DNA from: Runella sp. CRIBMP
GTDB taxonomy: Bacteria > Bacteroidota > Bacteroidia > Cytophagales > Spirosomataceae
Length of the DNA: 64,000 bases
Assembly (NCBI RefSeq): GCF_009905605.1
Contig: NZ_JAAAKZ010000001.1
Location: 310,001-374,000, forward strand
Reading direction: 5' to 3'
A program made the position numbers and the translations under genes. Of this stretch, positions 54,194 to 62,865 are shown piece by piece; within the stretch, counting starts at the first letter, position 1, and each line of letters begins with the position of its first letter. The notes under the pieces are model-generated. The model was given only the letters and a program-made list of their open reading frames with translations, did not search any database and was not told the origin of the DNA.

Positions 54194-55291
54194 ATGAGTA
54201 ACAGTTATGCGTCTTTGGCGCTGGAGTTGACGACTGCCGTTGACGACGAGCGGCCTGTATATATTGCTGGAAATTTTTGTGAATGGTTTCCCGACATTGA
54301 GCGATTCAGAATGCAGAAGGTAGAGCCGGGTAAATATAGATTTCAATTTCCGTCTGATTTTTTGTTTGATAAACCACTCGAATATAAATACACTCGTGGA
54401 GGATGGGATCAAGTAGAGCTTGATTCTTTTGGAGAAGCGCCTCAAAATCGCAGAGTTCGCGCAAAAACAAAGTCCCAAAAAGATTTTGTACCTCACTGGC
54501 GTAAAGATGGGCGCTCTTTTGACCCACTCCTTATTCCAACCGTAGAAACGGTTGCGGAACAATTTGAAATGCCACAGCTAGGGCGCACGCGCCGCATTCG
54601 CATTTTACTTCCTCACGATTATTATACTTCTGAAAAACGTTACCCAGTGGTTTACCTTCAAGACGGTCAAAACCTGTTTGAAGATGGCTCGGTGTATGGA
54701 AATTGGGAAATCGATAAAAGGATGGCTATTCTGGCTGCTCAGGGAAAAGAAAGTGTGATTATTGTGGCCATAGACCATGCCGACGAAGACCGTTTGCACG
54801 AATTTGCCCCCTATGCCAATCCTAAATTTGGGAAAGGCTCTGGAAAAAAATATGCCAATTTTATCGTACGTACGTTAAAACCGTACATTGACAAACACTA
54901 CCGGACCCGTCCTGAGCGCCAGCATACGGGCGTGGGAGGAAGCTCCATGGGTGGACTGATAAGTATCTATGCGGGTTTGATGTACCCCGAAGTACTTGGT
55001 CGTTTAATGATATTTTCGCCGTCTTTATGGGTTTCTGAAAAAATATACTTCGACGCCATTGAGTTTTTCAATCCGATGGAAACGAAGATTTATGTATACG
55101 CAGGAGGTAAAGAAGGGCGGTACATGATTCAAAGTACAGAACGCCTCAAAGAGGCCGTAGAGCGACAAGGATGGTCGCCAGAGCGCCTGCAATTAAAGCT
55201 CTCCATTGACCCCAAAGGAGAGCATAACGAAACCCGATGGGGGAAAGAATTCCCCAAGGCCATTGAGTGGCTCTTTTTTGAGACCCGTTGA
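54194..55291 (+). CDS. Alpha/beta hydrolase (esterase-D type) fused to an N-terminal glycogen-binding-like domain
   Basis: 365 residues from the ATG at 54194 (MSNSYASLALEL), chosen because the -7 element lies just before it; an upstream in-frame start would overlap the previous gene. The first ~95 residues read like an E-set / CBM48 (AMPK glycogen-binding) domain: PVYIAGNFCEWFPDIERFRMQKVEPGKYRFQFPSDF... LEYKYTRGGWDQVELD. The remainder is a putative-esterase fold: RRIRILLPHDYYTSEKRYPVVYLQDGQNLF, with the nucleophile elbow GVGGSSMGGLISIYAG (Ser), and a C-terminal EHNETRWGKEFPKAIEWLFF (His). No signal peptide. The fusion suggests an enzyme acting near a glucan or a sugar ester. Substrate unknown. 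Confidence 0.82.
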   Translation: MSNSYASLALELTTAVDDERPVYIAGNFCEWFPDIERFRMQKVEPGKYRFQFPSDFLFDKPLEYKYTRGGWDQVELDSFGEAPQNRRVRAKTKSQKDFVPHWRKDGRSFDPLLIPTVETVAEQFEMPQLGRTRRIRILLPHDYYTSEKRYPVVYLQDGQNLFEDGSVYGNWEIDKRMAILAAQGKESVIIVAIDHADEDRLHEFAPYANPKFGKGSGKKYANFIVRTLKPYIDKHYRTRPERQHTGVGGSSMGGLISIYAGLMYPEVLGRLMIFSPSLWVSEKIYFDAIEFFNPMETKIYVYAGGKEGRYMIQSTERLKEAVERQGWSPERLQLKLSIDPKGEHNETRWGKEFPKAIEWLFFETR

Positions 55292-55295
55292 TACA

Positions 55296-55380
55296 ACGCA
55301 TTTTGGCATTTTTCTTGCTCTAACGCTTGAGGCTTTATTTAAGTGTTAGAGCAAGAAACTCGATGCCAATCAAAATGCGT
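55296..55380 (+). repeat. Long hairpin spanning the end of the esterase unit and the start of the ELWxxDGT gene
   Basis: Central stem CTTGCTCTAACGCTT (55314-55328) pairs with 55341-55355 (one wobble). An outer stem pairs 55296-55309 with 55363-55380, interrupted by a three-base bulge. The 3' arm contains both candidate ATGs of the next gene (55363 and 55375), so folding would hide the translation start. No T-run follows. Confidence 0.6.
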
Positions 55381-57747
55381 ATCTACAAAATCGCCCATCT
55401 GTGGGCATTCGCGGTCAATCACCTGCTGTCAAAGCGGCGTTTTTTCGGCGGCGGGTTGTTGTTCCTTACGGGTGTGATGTATGCACAGACTCCCGTTCTT
55501 CTCAAAGATATTAATTCACTTACTGATCCCATTCGCCCAGGGACAACCTTGAGCAGTGATCCACGTTTTTTGGTGAATCACAAAGGCACGCTGTTTTTTA
55601 CGGCCAAAGAAAACAGCACTACCGTTGGACTTTGGAAGTCGAATGGTACAGCTAAAGAAACGATAAAAGTAACCGATTTGCCTTATTCTGCTTATGGATT
55701 GACCAGCGCAGGGAATCTTCTCTATTTTGCCGCCGACCAGTCAGATTTTGGGTATGAGCTTTGGAAATCAGATGGCTCTGCAAGTGGAACCGTGCGAGTA
55801 AAAGATATATATCCGGGCAGTATGGGTAGTATGCCAGAAAGTTTTACGAACGTCAACGGCGTCCTGTATTTTGTGGCTTCTGACCTTGTTCACGGAAGCG
55901 AACTTTGGAAATCTGACGGTACCGAAGCGGGAACTGTATTGGTAAAAGATATTCTGCTGGGCAATGGAGGGAGTAATCCCCAAGGGTTAACCAACGTAAA
56001 TGGCGTTTTATATTTTGTCGCGGATGACGGTTCAAATGGCTACGAACTTTGGAAAACTGACGGTACCGAAGCAGGGACAACGTTGATTAAGGATATTTAT
56101 GTTGGGTCATCTAGTAGCGCAGCGCAGAATCTAACCAACGTAAATGGCACGTTGTATTTTGTGGCCGACAACGGGACCCATGGCTATGAACTTTGGAGGT
56201 CGAACGGCACCGCTGCGGGAACGACACTGGTCAAAGATATTTGGAGTGGTAACCAAAGCTCGATGCCCCAATTTTTGACTGAGCTAAACGGCTTTGTGTA
56301 TTTTTCGGCTAATAATGGAACCAACGGCTATGAGCTTTGGAAATCAGACGGTACTGCTGCGGGGACTGTATTGGTGGCAGATATGCAAGCAGGTAACTTA
56401 GGTTCTAACCCATATTATCTGAGTAATATACGCGGCACGTTGTACTTCTCGGCAGTAAATGGGGTAACGGGGCGTGAGTTTTGGAAGTCGGATGGAACAG
56501 GAGCTGGTACGTTGATGGTGAAAAAAATTGCCCTTGGTGGCGGAGCCTCCGCGAGTAATCCCTTGTTTTTTACCGATGGAAAAGGAGTCGTGTATTTTTC
56601 CGCAAACGACGGAGAGAAAGGCCAAGAGCTTTGGAAATCAGACGGAAAAGAGGCGGGGACTGCCGCCTTGAAAGAACTACGGGTGGGGAGTACAAGCAGT
56701 GGAATTAGTAATATGATGTCGGTGGCCGATACCGTATACTTTACCGCTGATGATGGGAAGATTGGCGGGGAGATATGGAAATTAGTGCCCTGTGCAGTGG
56801 TCAAATTAGTGACGGTCGATACTACCATTTGTCATAAAGGCCCTTTTTCTCTGCCTAAAATGGTTACCAACTCCGCTGACTTTGTCTCGATGGTATGGCG
56901 GCAGGGGAGTGTAACAGGTACCATTGTGGATAACCCTGAAAATGCACTGCTTACTAGCCCCGTTACCGATTTTTATGTTACGGCACAGATGACATCAGGC
57001 TGTACCAGTACCGCCAAAGTAACCGTCAGAACTATTCCGTTTCCTGAAAGTGTGGGCAGCTTATACCTTTTATTGGAAGGACCCTATCAAAAAGGAATAG
57101 GACAGATGACAACCTCCTTAAACCAGAAAGGCCTTTTGCCGGGTCAAACGCCCATTAATGCTTTAGGGGTGGCAACTCCTGCGAGACAGCCCTATTATGG
57201 CGCACCTTGGAATTATTCGGGCACCGAAACGATGTCTCCCTACGCTGCCAACGCTACGGATTGGATTTTGGTATCGCTGCGTACCAGTCCCAATGACCCC
57301 GCCACAACGGTTTTTAAGGCAGCGGCCGTATTACAAAAAAATGGGTTGAGTGTGGTGACTGGGTGCCCTGATAAGTTAAAAAACTACACCAATTACTACG
57401 TTGCGGTTGAGCACCGCAACCACGTCGGCATTGTTTCGGGTACGCCAGCGCTGTTTATTTATGATCACTTTTTTTATGATTTCACCATTCATCAATCGTA
57501 CATCCCGCCTGGAATATCATCCATTGGGCAAAAACGTTTTGATAATCGCTATATGATGTATGCGGGAGATTTACAAAAAACAAAGCTTGGGGAGGTGAAT
57601 GCCAATGACGTGATTATTTGGCAGCAACAAAACGGACAGTTTGCTCGCTATTTGCCCAGCGACGCTAATTTGGATGGCGAAGTGAATGCCCTTGATCAAA
57701 TGCTTTGGATGGTAAACAATGGTCTTTTTACGGGAATTCGATTTTAA
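55363..57747 (+). CDS. ELWxxDGT-repeat secreted protein with dockerin-like C-terminus
   Basis: About 794 residues. Start set at the ATG at 55363 (MPIKMRIYKIAHLW); 55375 is possible, and 55327 (TTG) is unlikely. A signal peptide precedes VMYAQ (about residue 42). The body holds about nine tandem propeller-blade repeats whose core reads ELWKSDGTAAGT or close variants, separated by units such as LTNVNGTLYFVADNGTHGY. A less repetitive region follows (about 470-700). The end (GEVNANDVIIWQQQNG ... DANLDGEVNALDQMLWMVNNG) resembles paired dockerin-type calcium loops. Likely exported and displayed. It is the first gene of a close-spaced run of six and starts five bases before the next gene's ATG. Confidence 0.85.
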   Translation: MPIKMRIYKIAHLWAFAVNHLLSKRRFFGGGLLFLTGVMYAQTPVLLKDINSLTDPIRPGTTLSSDPRFLVNHKGTLFFTAKENSTTVGLWKSNGTAKETIKVTDLPYSAYGLTSAGNLLYFAADQSDFGYELWKSDGSASGTVRVKDIYPGSMGSMPESFTNVNGVLYFVASDLVHGSELWKSDGTEAGTVLVKDILLGNGGSNPQGLTNVNGVLYFVADDGSNGYELWKTDGTEAGTTLIKDIYVGSSSSAAQNLTNVNGTLYFVADNGTHGYELWRSNGTAAGTTLVKDIWSGNQSSMPQFLTELNGFVYFSANNGTNGYELWKSDGTAAGTVLVADMQAGNLGSNPYYLSNIRGTLYFSAVNGVTGREFWKSDGTGAGTLMVKKIALGGGASASNPLFFTDGKGVVYFSANDGEKGQELWKSDGKEAGTAALKELRVGSTSSGISNMMSVADTVYFTADDGKIGGEIWKLVPCAVVKLVTVDTTICHKGPFSLPKMVTNSADFVSMVWRQGSVTGTIVDNPENALLTSPVTDFYVTAQMTSGCTSTAKVTVRTIPFPESVGSLYLLLEGPYQKGIGQMTTSLNQKGLLPGQTPINALGVATPARQPYYGAPWNYSGTETMSPYAANATDWILVSLRTSPNDPATTVFKAAAVLQKNGLSVVTGCPDKLKNYTNYYVAVEHRNHVGIVSGTPALFIYDHFFYDFTIHQSYIPPGISSIGQKRFDNRYMMYAGDLQKTKLGEVNANDVIIWQQQNGQFARYLPSDANLDGEVNALDQMLWMVNNGLFTGIRF

Positions 57748-57752
57748 TTATC

Positions 57753-59675
57753 ATGAAAAAAAAGATTTGCGTTTTGTTGTTGGTTCATTTAATGGCGGGA
57801 GTCGCTCACAGTCAGGGAATTCCGAAAGAGGTAATTTATGAGTCAGATGAAGGTGGGTACCCATCTGGCTACACACCCACGCAAAAGCTTGGTAAATTTG
57901 ATTTGTCTAGTAGCGCGTCCAACGAGCCTTTTCGGCATTTATTCAAACTTTTTGAGGCCCAAAAAGTCGTTTGGGATGATGTCACCGATTTTCGAGATTA
58001 TGGATTTAAAGCTTTTTTTGGTAGTGCTGTTGAAGGTAAACCGAAAGAAAATCGATACACCGACATCAATGAAGGGGCTTTCAGGGATGCGTTTACGGTT
58101 GATGGAGAGTCGTTTCCCAAAAATCCTATTTACAACCCTGACCCTAATCGGCTGCTTTCGGCACAAGGGCAGCGCTTTAAGTGCTTTGATGCCCCTTTTC
58201 TCTTTGTGACCATTGATGACGTCAATGAAGCCAGTAAATGGAACCCTTTTTTACTGACCGAGCATGAACTGGATCGTCGAGGAAAATACGCGGGAGATGG
58301 CAGAATCGGCTTTTTGCGGTGGGACATTGAAACGTTCTCCAATGCAGAATGGATAAGTATTCTCAGAGGCCGGCAGGTATGGGACAATGGAAAATACCGC
58401 CATGCCTTCAACGGAGGCACTGATCCTGCCTTTAAAGACTTAACCGATTCACAATTTTTTGACTATGTACAGCACCGGTGGAGTTATGTGTTTACCGAAT
58501 TGTTTTACAAAACACGGTATTATAGCAACAACTCAAAGATTTGGCAATATGGCGCGGGCCCCGTCAATCAGGCAGATCCTTTTATTTTTAGACAATTCGA
58601 TGATAATGGAAATGTTACGTACAATACTGCTAACAACCCTATCTGGAATTTGCGAAATAAATTCAACAATCGGGCCGTAAATGAGGAGTTGAATTACATG
58701 GAAGGCTGGGATTTTGTGCAGCAGTTTGCGATGTGGGCTATATTGCAATACGACTCTCAGTACAACCAATGGGTGAATACGGACATAATTCGATTAAAAA
58801 ATCCCCCTAAAACCAACGTAACGCCTGGGGCTCCTACGCGTTACCACATTGTTGATATTGGTGCAGATATCACCACCGGAAACCGCCGCGTGCGCGTTAC
58901 GCTTCATGCCCAAGATGGGAGCCTGCGGGCGGCAAACCAAGCTTACCGGGTTACGTTTCAGCATTGGCGAGGGTTTGCCGAAGCTAATTTTCCCGTAGGG
59001 ACGCACACTCTTGAGCTGACAACGACGTCGCCCGAACTCGTCTGGCAGACCGACGACCATTTTCTGCTGCTGATTTGGAATACCATCTATTGCGCTCGCT
59101 ATCTTGAACCGACTAAACTTGGTTTTATCAATTGGGAACCCACTCCTCGGACCTACAACTTTAGCCCTTATTCATTGGCAACGACCGATATTTTTGAACA
59201 GCGAATCTATGACGCCGTTGTGGGTTTTGCCAATTTACAAAATTATGGTGTCGTGAATTGGGAAGCCAATACCGTAGGCAAGGTGAATCCTATGGTTAGG
59301 GAAAGCATTATTCTGGCGCAAAAAAAAATAGCCCCCTACAAAACGCATATCGAAAATCACACCTTGGTCTTTACCGATGTAAGCATGGATGGAGGCGCTA
59401 CTTGGATTGAGGGAGGATATGCCAAAAAACCGTATGAAGCCCACTATAACGGTTGGTGGATGGGTGGTTTTTTTCAAAATAATCTACCTTTCCCGATGGT
59501 GATGGGCTCTTATAATGTCAAACAAAAAACCTTTCTATTTACGCATTTGGCAGGAAAACTCCCCACGGGTGTCCTCAACTACAAAGTTCGAGTGAGGGTG
59601 CCAAATACCGAGACTGTCCATGTCTTTGATGTATCTTCTACCCGAAATCTAGCATATTCGATTTTTAAGATTTAG
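57753..59675 (+). CDS. Large secreted protein of unknown family
   Basis: 640 residues from the ATG at 57753 (MKKKICVLLLVHLMAGVAHSQ), a clear signal peptide; the longer frame from 57705 overlaps the previous gene. No domain recognised. Notable segments are GYPSGYTPTQKLGKFDLSSS, RIGFLRWDIETFSNAEWISILRGRQ, LTDSQFFDYVQHRWSYVFTELFYKTRYY, and a central beta-rich part HIVDIGADITTGNRRVRVTLHAQDGSLRAANQAYRVTFQHW that could be a jelly-roll or Ig-like fold. The rest is rich in aromatic residues and asparagine, a composition typical of carbohydrate-binding or hydrolase-like surface proteins. It begins five bases after the ELWxxDGT gene stop and ends eight bases before the epimerase gene, so it is probably in the same transcript as the biosynthetic genes. 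Function unknown. Confidence 0.75.
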   Translation: MKKKICVLLLVHLMAGVAHSQGIPKEVIYESDEGGYPSGYTPTQKLGKFDLSSSASNEPFRHLFKLFEAQKVVWDDVTDFRDYGFKAFFGSAVEGKPKENRYTDINEGAFRDAFTVDGESFPKNPIYNPDPNRLLSAQGQRFKCFDAPFLFVTIDDVNEASKWNPFLLTEHELDRRGKYAGDGRIGFLRWDIETFSNAEWISILRGRQVWDNGKYRHAFNGGTDPAFKDLTDSQFFDYVQHRWSYVFTELFYKTRYYSNNSKIWQYGAGPVNQADPFIFRQFDDNGNVTYNTANNPIWNLRNKFNNRAVNEELNYMEGWDFVQQFAMWAILQYDSQYNQWVNTDIIRLKNPPKTNVTPGAPTRYHIVDIGADITTGNRRVRVTLHAQDGSLRAANQAYRVTFQHWRGFAEANFPVGTHTLELTTTSPELVWQTDDHFLLLIWNTIYCARYLEPTKLGFINWEPTPRTYNFSPYSLATTDIFEQRIYDAVVGFANLQNYGVVNWEANTVGKVNPMVRESIILAQKKIAPYKTHIENHTLVFTDVSMDGGATWIEGGYAKKPYEAHYNGWWMGGFFQNNLPFPMVMGSYNVKQKTFLFTHLAGKLPTGVLNYKVRVRVPNTETVHVFDVSSTRNLAYSIFKI

Positions 59676-59683
59676 CTTCGTGA

Positions 59684-60682
59684 ATGCAAAAAATAGTTAT
59701 CACTGGAGCATCAGGTTTCTTAGGGGGGCGTTTGTTAAAACACCTTACGCATCGAAAGAGCGCGCAAAGGGTGGTGGGAACGGGCCGGCGTACCGAGCGG
59801 ATAGCCGAATTTGAAAGGCAGGGGTGTTGTTATGAGGTGGGAGATTTATTAGACGTTGATTTTTGTGAAACGTTGCTCGCTGAAACCGAAGCGGTTGTGC
59901 ATTGTGCCGCGTTGTCGGCGCCGTGGGGCAAGCGTGAAGAATTTGTAAAAGCTAACGTCATTGTTACCCAAAATCTGTTGAAAGTAGCCCAAAAAACGGG
60001 CGTTAAAAAGTTTATTTTTATCTCTACTCCGAGCATTTATTTTAATGCGCGGCACCGATTGAATGTTTCTGAAAGCGACCCGTTGCCTACCAAAATGGTC
60101 AATGAATACGCTGTCACTAAATGGGAAGCTGAGCAGGAAGTGTTGAGCCAACATTCTCCCTTTTTTTCAACCATTGCTTTGCGCCCGCGTGCCATCATCG
60201 GGGCGGAAGATACCGTTATCTTTCCTAGATTATTGAAAGCATACGAAAGCGGTCGCCTAAAAATCATTGGCAACGGCCAAAATATTGTGGATTTGACCAC
60301 GGCACTGAACGTTATTGAGGCCGTGAATTGTGCGTTTAGGGCACCTGCCGAGGCTTGGGGCCAAGCATACAATATCACAAATGGAGAGCCGGTCAATTTG
60401 TGGGAAGAAATCAATTTTTTACTCAAACAGCTTAGTCTGAGGCCCGTAACAAAACACGTGCCCTTGGCAATAGCCGATGCAGCGGCCCGATTGATGGAGC
60501 TGAAAGCCCAACTCACCAGCGGCCCTGAGCCTACGCTGACGCGGTATGGCATTGGCGTATTGGCAAAATCGCTGACGATGGATATTTCCAAAGCACAAAC
60601 CTTGTTGAATTATCACCCTGTACAAACTACTCGGGAAGGAATTGTCGAGTTTATTGAATGGTACCGAACCCAACAACCGTAA
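59684..60682 (+). CDS. NAD(P)-dependent 3-beta-HSD/epimerase-type reductase (OleD-like)
   Basis: 332 residues of the extended SDR type: TGASGFLGGRLL (residues 7-18), VVHCAALSAPWGKREEFVKANV (about 71-92), the catalytic Ser in FISTPSIYF and YAVTK (Tyr142, Lys146). The spacing and the SAPWGKREEFVKANVIVTQNLL segment are like 3-beta-hydroxysteroid dehydrogenases and OleD, the reductase that acts on 2-alkyl-3-keto acids in olefin synthesis. Other sugar-nucleotide epimerases are possible. Its 3' end overlaps the MBL gene by 25 bases. In this operon it is the likely reductase of the condensation product. Confidence 0.85.
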   Translation: MQKIVITGASGFLGGRLLKHLTHRKSAQRVVGTGRRTERIAEFERQGCCYEVGDLLDVDFCETLLAETEAVVHCAALSAPWGKREEFVKANVIVTQNLLKVAQKTGVKKFIFISTPSIYFNARHRLNVSESDPLPTKMVNEYAVTKWEAEQEVLSQHSPFFSTIALRPRAIIGAEDTVIFPRLLKAYESGRLKIIGNGQNIVDLTTALNVIEAVNCAFRAPAEAWGQAYNITNGEPVNLWEEINFLLKQLSLRPVTKHVPLAIADAAARLMELKAQLTSGPEPTLTRYGIGVLAKSLTMDISKAQTLLNYHPVQTTREGIVEFIEWYRTQQP

Positions 60683-61527
60683 GTTATCGCCTTTTTGCGT
60701 CGGGGTATTGCACCGCCCATGATCGGATTGTGGACCCCAAAAATGGTGGAGGGAAGGCCCGTTTTTATGCGGTTTGGTTGTTGATTGAACACCCACGGCA
60801 CGGACTTTATGTGTTTGATACGGGATATGCTCCCCGATTCTTGGAAGCAACACGGCATTTTCCTGATAAATTTTACGGCTGGGCTACCCCAGCTTTTATT
60901 AAGAATGAAGAAACGGCAATGGCGCAATTGGCGCAGGTGAGTATCAAACCTTCGGATTTGAGCGGAATGATTATCTCGCATTTTCACGCGGACCACGTGG
61001 CGGGAATGTTGGATTTTCCGAAAATACCCATTGTCTGTCATTCAGCTGCTATGCAACAAGTGTTGTCGGTGAAGGGTTTGGGGGCGGTCAGGCACGGGAT
61101 TGTAAAGGCGCTGATTCCGAGTGATTTGAAAGAAAGGGTACGGATAATAACGGAGGATTCTGTAATCTCAAATAAAGCCATAATGCAGAACCCTGATGAG
61201 CCGTCTAGCCTTCAATTTCAGGATGTGTTTGGGGATGGCTCGGTTGAATTGGCGCAGCTACCAGGACATGCACGTGGGCAGTTGGGTATTCGTATTCACA
61301 CGGCTGACCATACGTTATTTTTTGCCACCGATGCCGCGTGGCGCAAAAGAACTCTGGACGCGGGCATTTTACCAAGCCCCACCGTAAAACTCTTTTTTGA
61401 CGATTGGGCGGCCTATAAAACTACGTTTTCGGCCCTGCGCAACTATCAGCAAACCTTCCCAACGCATCGACTGCTTTTTACACATTGTCCCGAAACGCTG
61501 ACTTATATTCCCTCATTCAATCCTTGA
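60658..61527 (+). CDS. MBL-fold metallo-hydrolase
   Basis: 289 residues of the metallo-beta-lactamase fold: FHADH is complete in SHFHADHVAG (residues 107-116), with further metal-binding candidates in GHARGQLGI (His) and FFATDAAW (Asp), and a C-terminal TH in LFTHCPE. The enzyme starts inside the end of the reductase gene (ATG at 60658, overlap 25 bases). MBL enzymes commonly hydrolyse thioesters, lactones or phosphoesters, so in this context a thioesterase or lactonase role fits, replacing the alpha/beta hydrolase OleB of the ole pathway. This is inference from neighbours. Confidence 0.85.
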   Translation: MVPNPTTVSYRLFASGYCTAHDRIVDPKNGGGKARFYAVWLLIEHPRHGLYVFDTGYAPRFLEATRHFPDKFYGWATPAFIKNEETAMAQLAQVSIKPSDLSGMIISHFHADHVAGMLDFPKIPIVCHSAAMQQVLSVKGLGAVRHGIVKALIPSDLKERVRIITEDSVISNKAIMQNPDEPSSLQFQDVFGDGSVELAQLPGHARGQLGIRIHTADHTLFFATDAAWRKRTLDAGILPSPTVKLFFDDWAAYKTTFSALRNYQQTFPTHRLLFTHCPETLTYIPSFNP

Positions 61528-61566
61528 AAACTTTCGATACTTTTTAAGGCTGTTTTGTTGATACCT

Positions 61567-62865
61567 ATGTTTTTCAAACTTCAAATTATTTATTTTTTGG
61601 CTAAAATTAAGTTGCGGGGCTTGTTCCGAAATCGAGCGCAGCTACAACGTTTTCAACAACGGCGTTGGCATCGTTTTGCCCAGACTATACTGCCTAAATC
61701 CACTTTTTATCGCTCTTATTTAAACGTTCCCCTAGACAAAATTCCGCTGATGCGTAAAGAGTTGTTTATGGCACATTTTGATGCAATAAACACCGTAGCA
61801 ATACGCAAAGAAGAGGCAATGAAGATAGCACTCCAAGCGGAAGAAACCCGCGATTTTGCGTCGGAGCTTAACGGTATTACGTTAGGGTTGTCGACGGGAA
61901 CAAGCGGGAAGCGAGGGCTGTTTCTGGCCTCCAAGATTGAGCGAGCGCAGTGGGTAGCGATGGTGCTCCACCGTGTGGTGAAATGGTCGATTTTTAAGCG
62001 TCAAAAAGTGGCGTTTTTTCTGCGGGCCAATAGTAACTTGTACAGCTCGGTCCAATCTTCGGTGTTGGCGTTTTACTTTTTTGATATCTTTAGAAAAAAC
62101 GAAGAACTAGTTGCCGAACTAGACCTCCTAAAGCCCGATATTGTTGCTGCTCAACCTTCTCTTTTACGGTATTTGGCGGAGGCGCAGCAAGCTGGGAATC
62201 TCAGCATTGCACCTCACCAAATCATTTCGTTTGCCGAAGTGCTGCATGATGACGACCGCACGGTGATTGAGCGCATGTTTGGCCTTAAAATCACCGAAGT
62301 GTATCAATGCACCGAAGGCTTTTTGGGGGTGAGTTGTGCGCACGGAACGATGCACCTCAACGAAGATGTCGCCATTTTTGAAAAAAAATACGTGAGCAAA
62401 CATCGGTTTATTCCCATCGTAACGGATTTTACGCGTACTTCGCAGCCCATTATTCGGTACGAAATGACAGATATTCTGGCTGAACGTACTACGCCTTGCC
62501 CGTGCGGGTCGGCGATGACGGGTATTGAGCGCATTGAAGGCCGAACGGATGATGTGCTTCTTTTTGACCAAGAAGGAAAAATAATTTCGATATTTCCCGA
62601 TACGCTGGTACGAAAAATTGCCCGCGCCACCGATGATTTTAGTCATTACAGCATTAGGCAAGTGACCGAAGATAGGCTAGAAGTTGCGGTAGAAACAGAG
62701 CCGAAAAATAAAGCAATGGTCAGCCAGTTAATAGAAACGGCTATTTTGGAGGTGTTAGAAGGGCAGGGTATAAAAAATACTGTGGTTGTTTTTATCGAAG
62801 AAAAAGTAAGTGATAAAGGAGCAAAACATCGCCGTGTAGTGCGTACGTTTAAGAAGATTATATGA
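61567..62865 (+). CDS. PaaK/F390-synthetase-like adenylate-forming enzyme
   Basis: 432 residues from the ATG at 61567 (MFFKLQIIYFLAKIK); an upstream TTG adds four residues. It reads as the CapK/PaaK/F390-synthetase-related branch of AMP-forming ligases: basic N-terminal part, the phosphate-binding loop GLSTGTSGKRG (about residues 107-117), YQCTEGFLGVSC (about 243-254), FTRTSQPIIRYEMTDIL with the conserved Arg, and the hinge CPCGSAMTGIERIEGRTDDV carrying the metal-like cysteine pair of this branch. It would activate a carboxylic acid as acyl-AMP, in place of OleC. The TGA overlaps the next gene's ATG. Confident on the fold; substrate unknown. Confidence 0.82.
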   Translation: MFFKLQIIYFLAKIKLRGLFRNRAQLQRFQQRRWHRFAQTILPKSTFYRSYLNVPLDKIPLMRKELFMAHFDAINTVAIRKEEAMKIALQAEETRDFASELNGITLGLSTGTSGKRGLFLASKIERAQWVAMVLHRVVKWSIFKRQKVAFFLRANSNLYSSVQSSVLAFYFFDIFRKNEELVAELDLLKPDIVAAQPSLLRYLAEAQQAGNLSIAPHQIISFAEVLHDDDRTVIERMFGLKITEVYQCTEGFLGVSCAHGTMHLNEDVAIFEKKYVSKHRFIPIVTDFTRTSQPIIRYEMTDILAERTTPCPCGSAMTGIERIEGRTDDVLLFDQEGKIISIFPDTLVRKIARATDDFSHYSIRQVTEDRLEVAVETEPKNKAMVSQLIETAILEVLEGQGIKNTVVVFIEEKVSDKGAKHRRVVRTFKKII

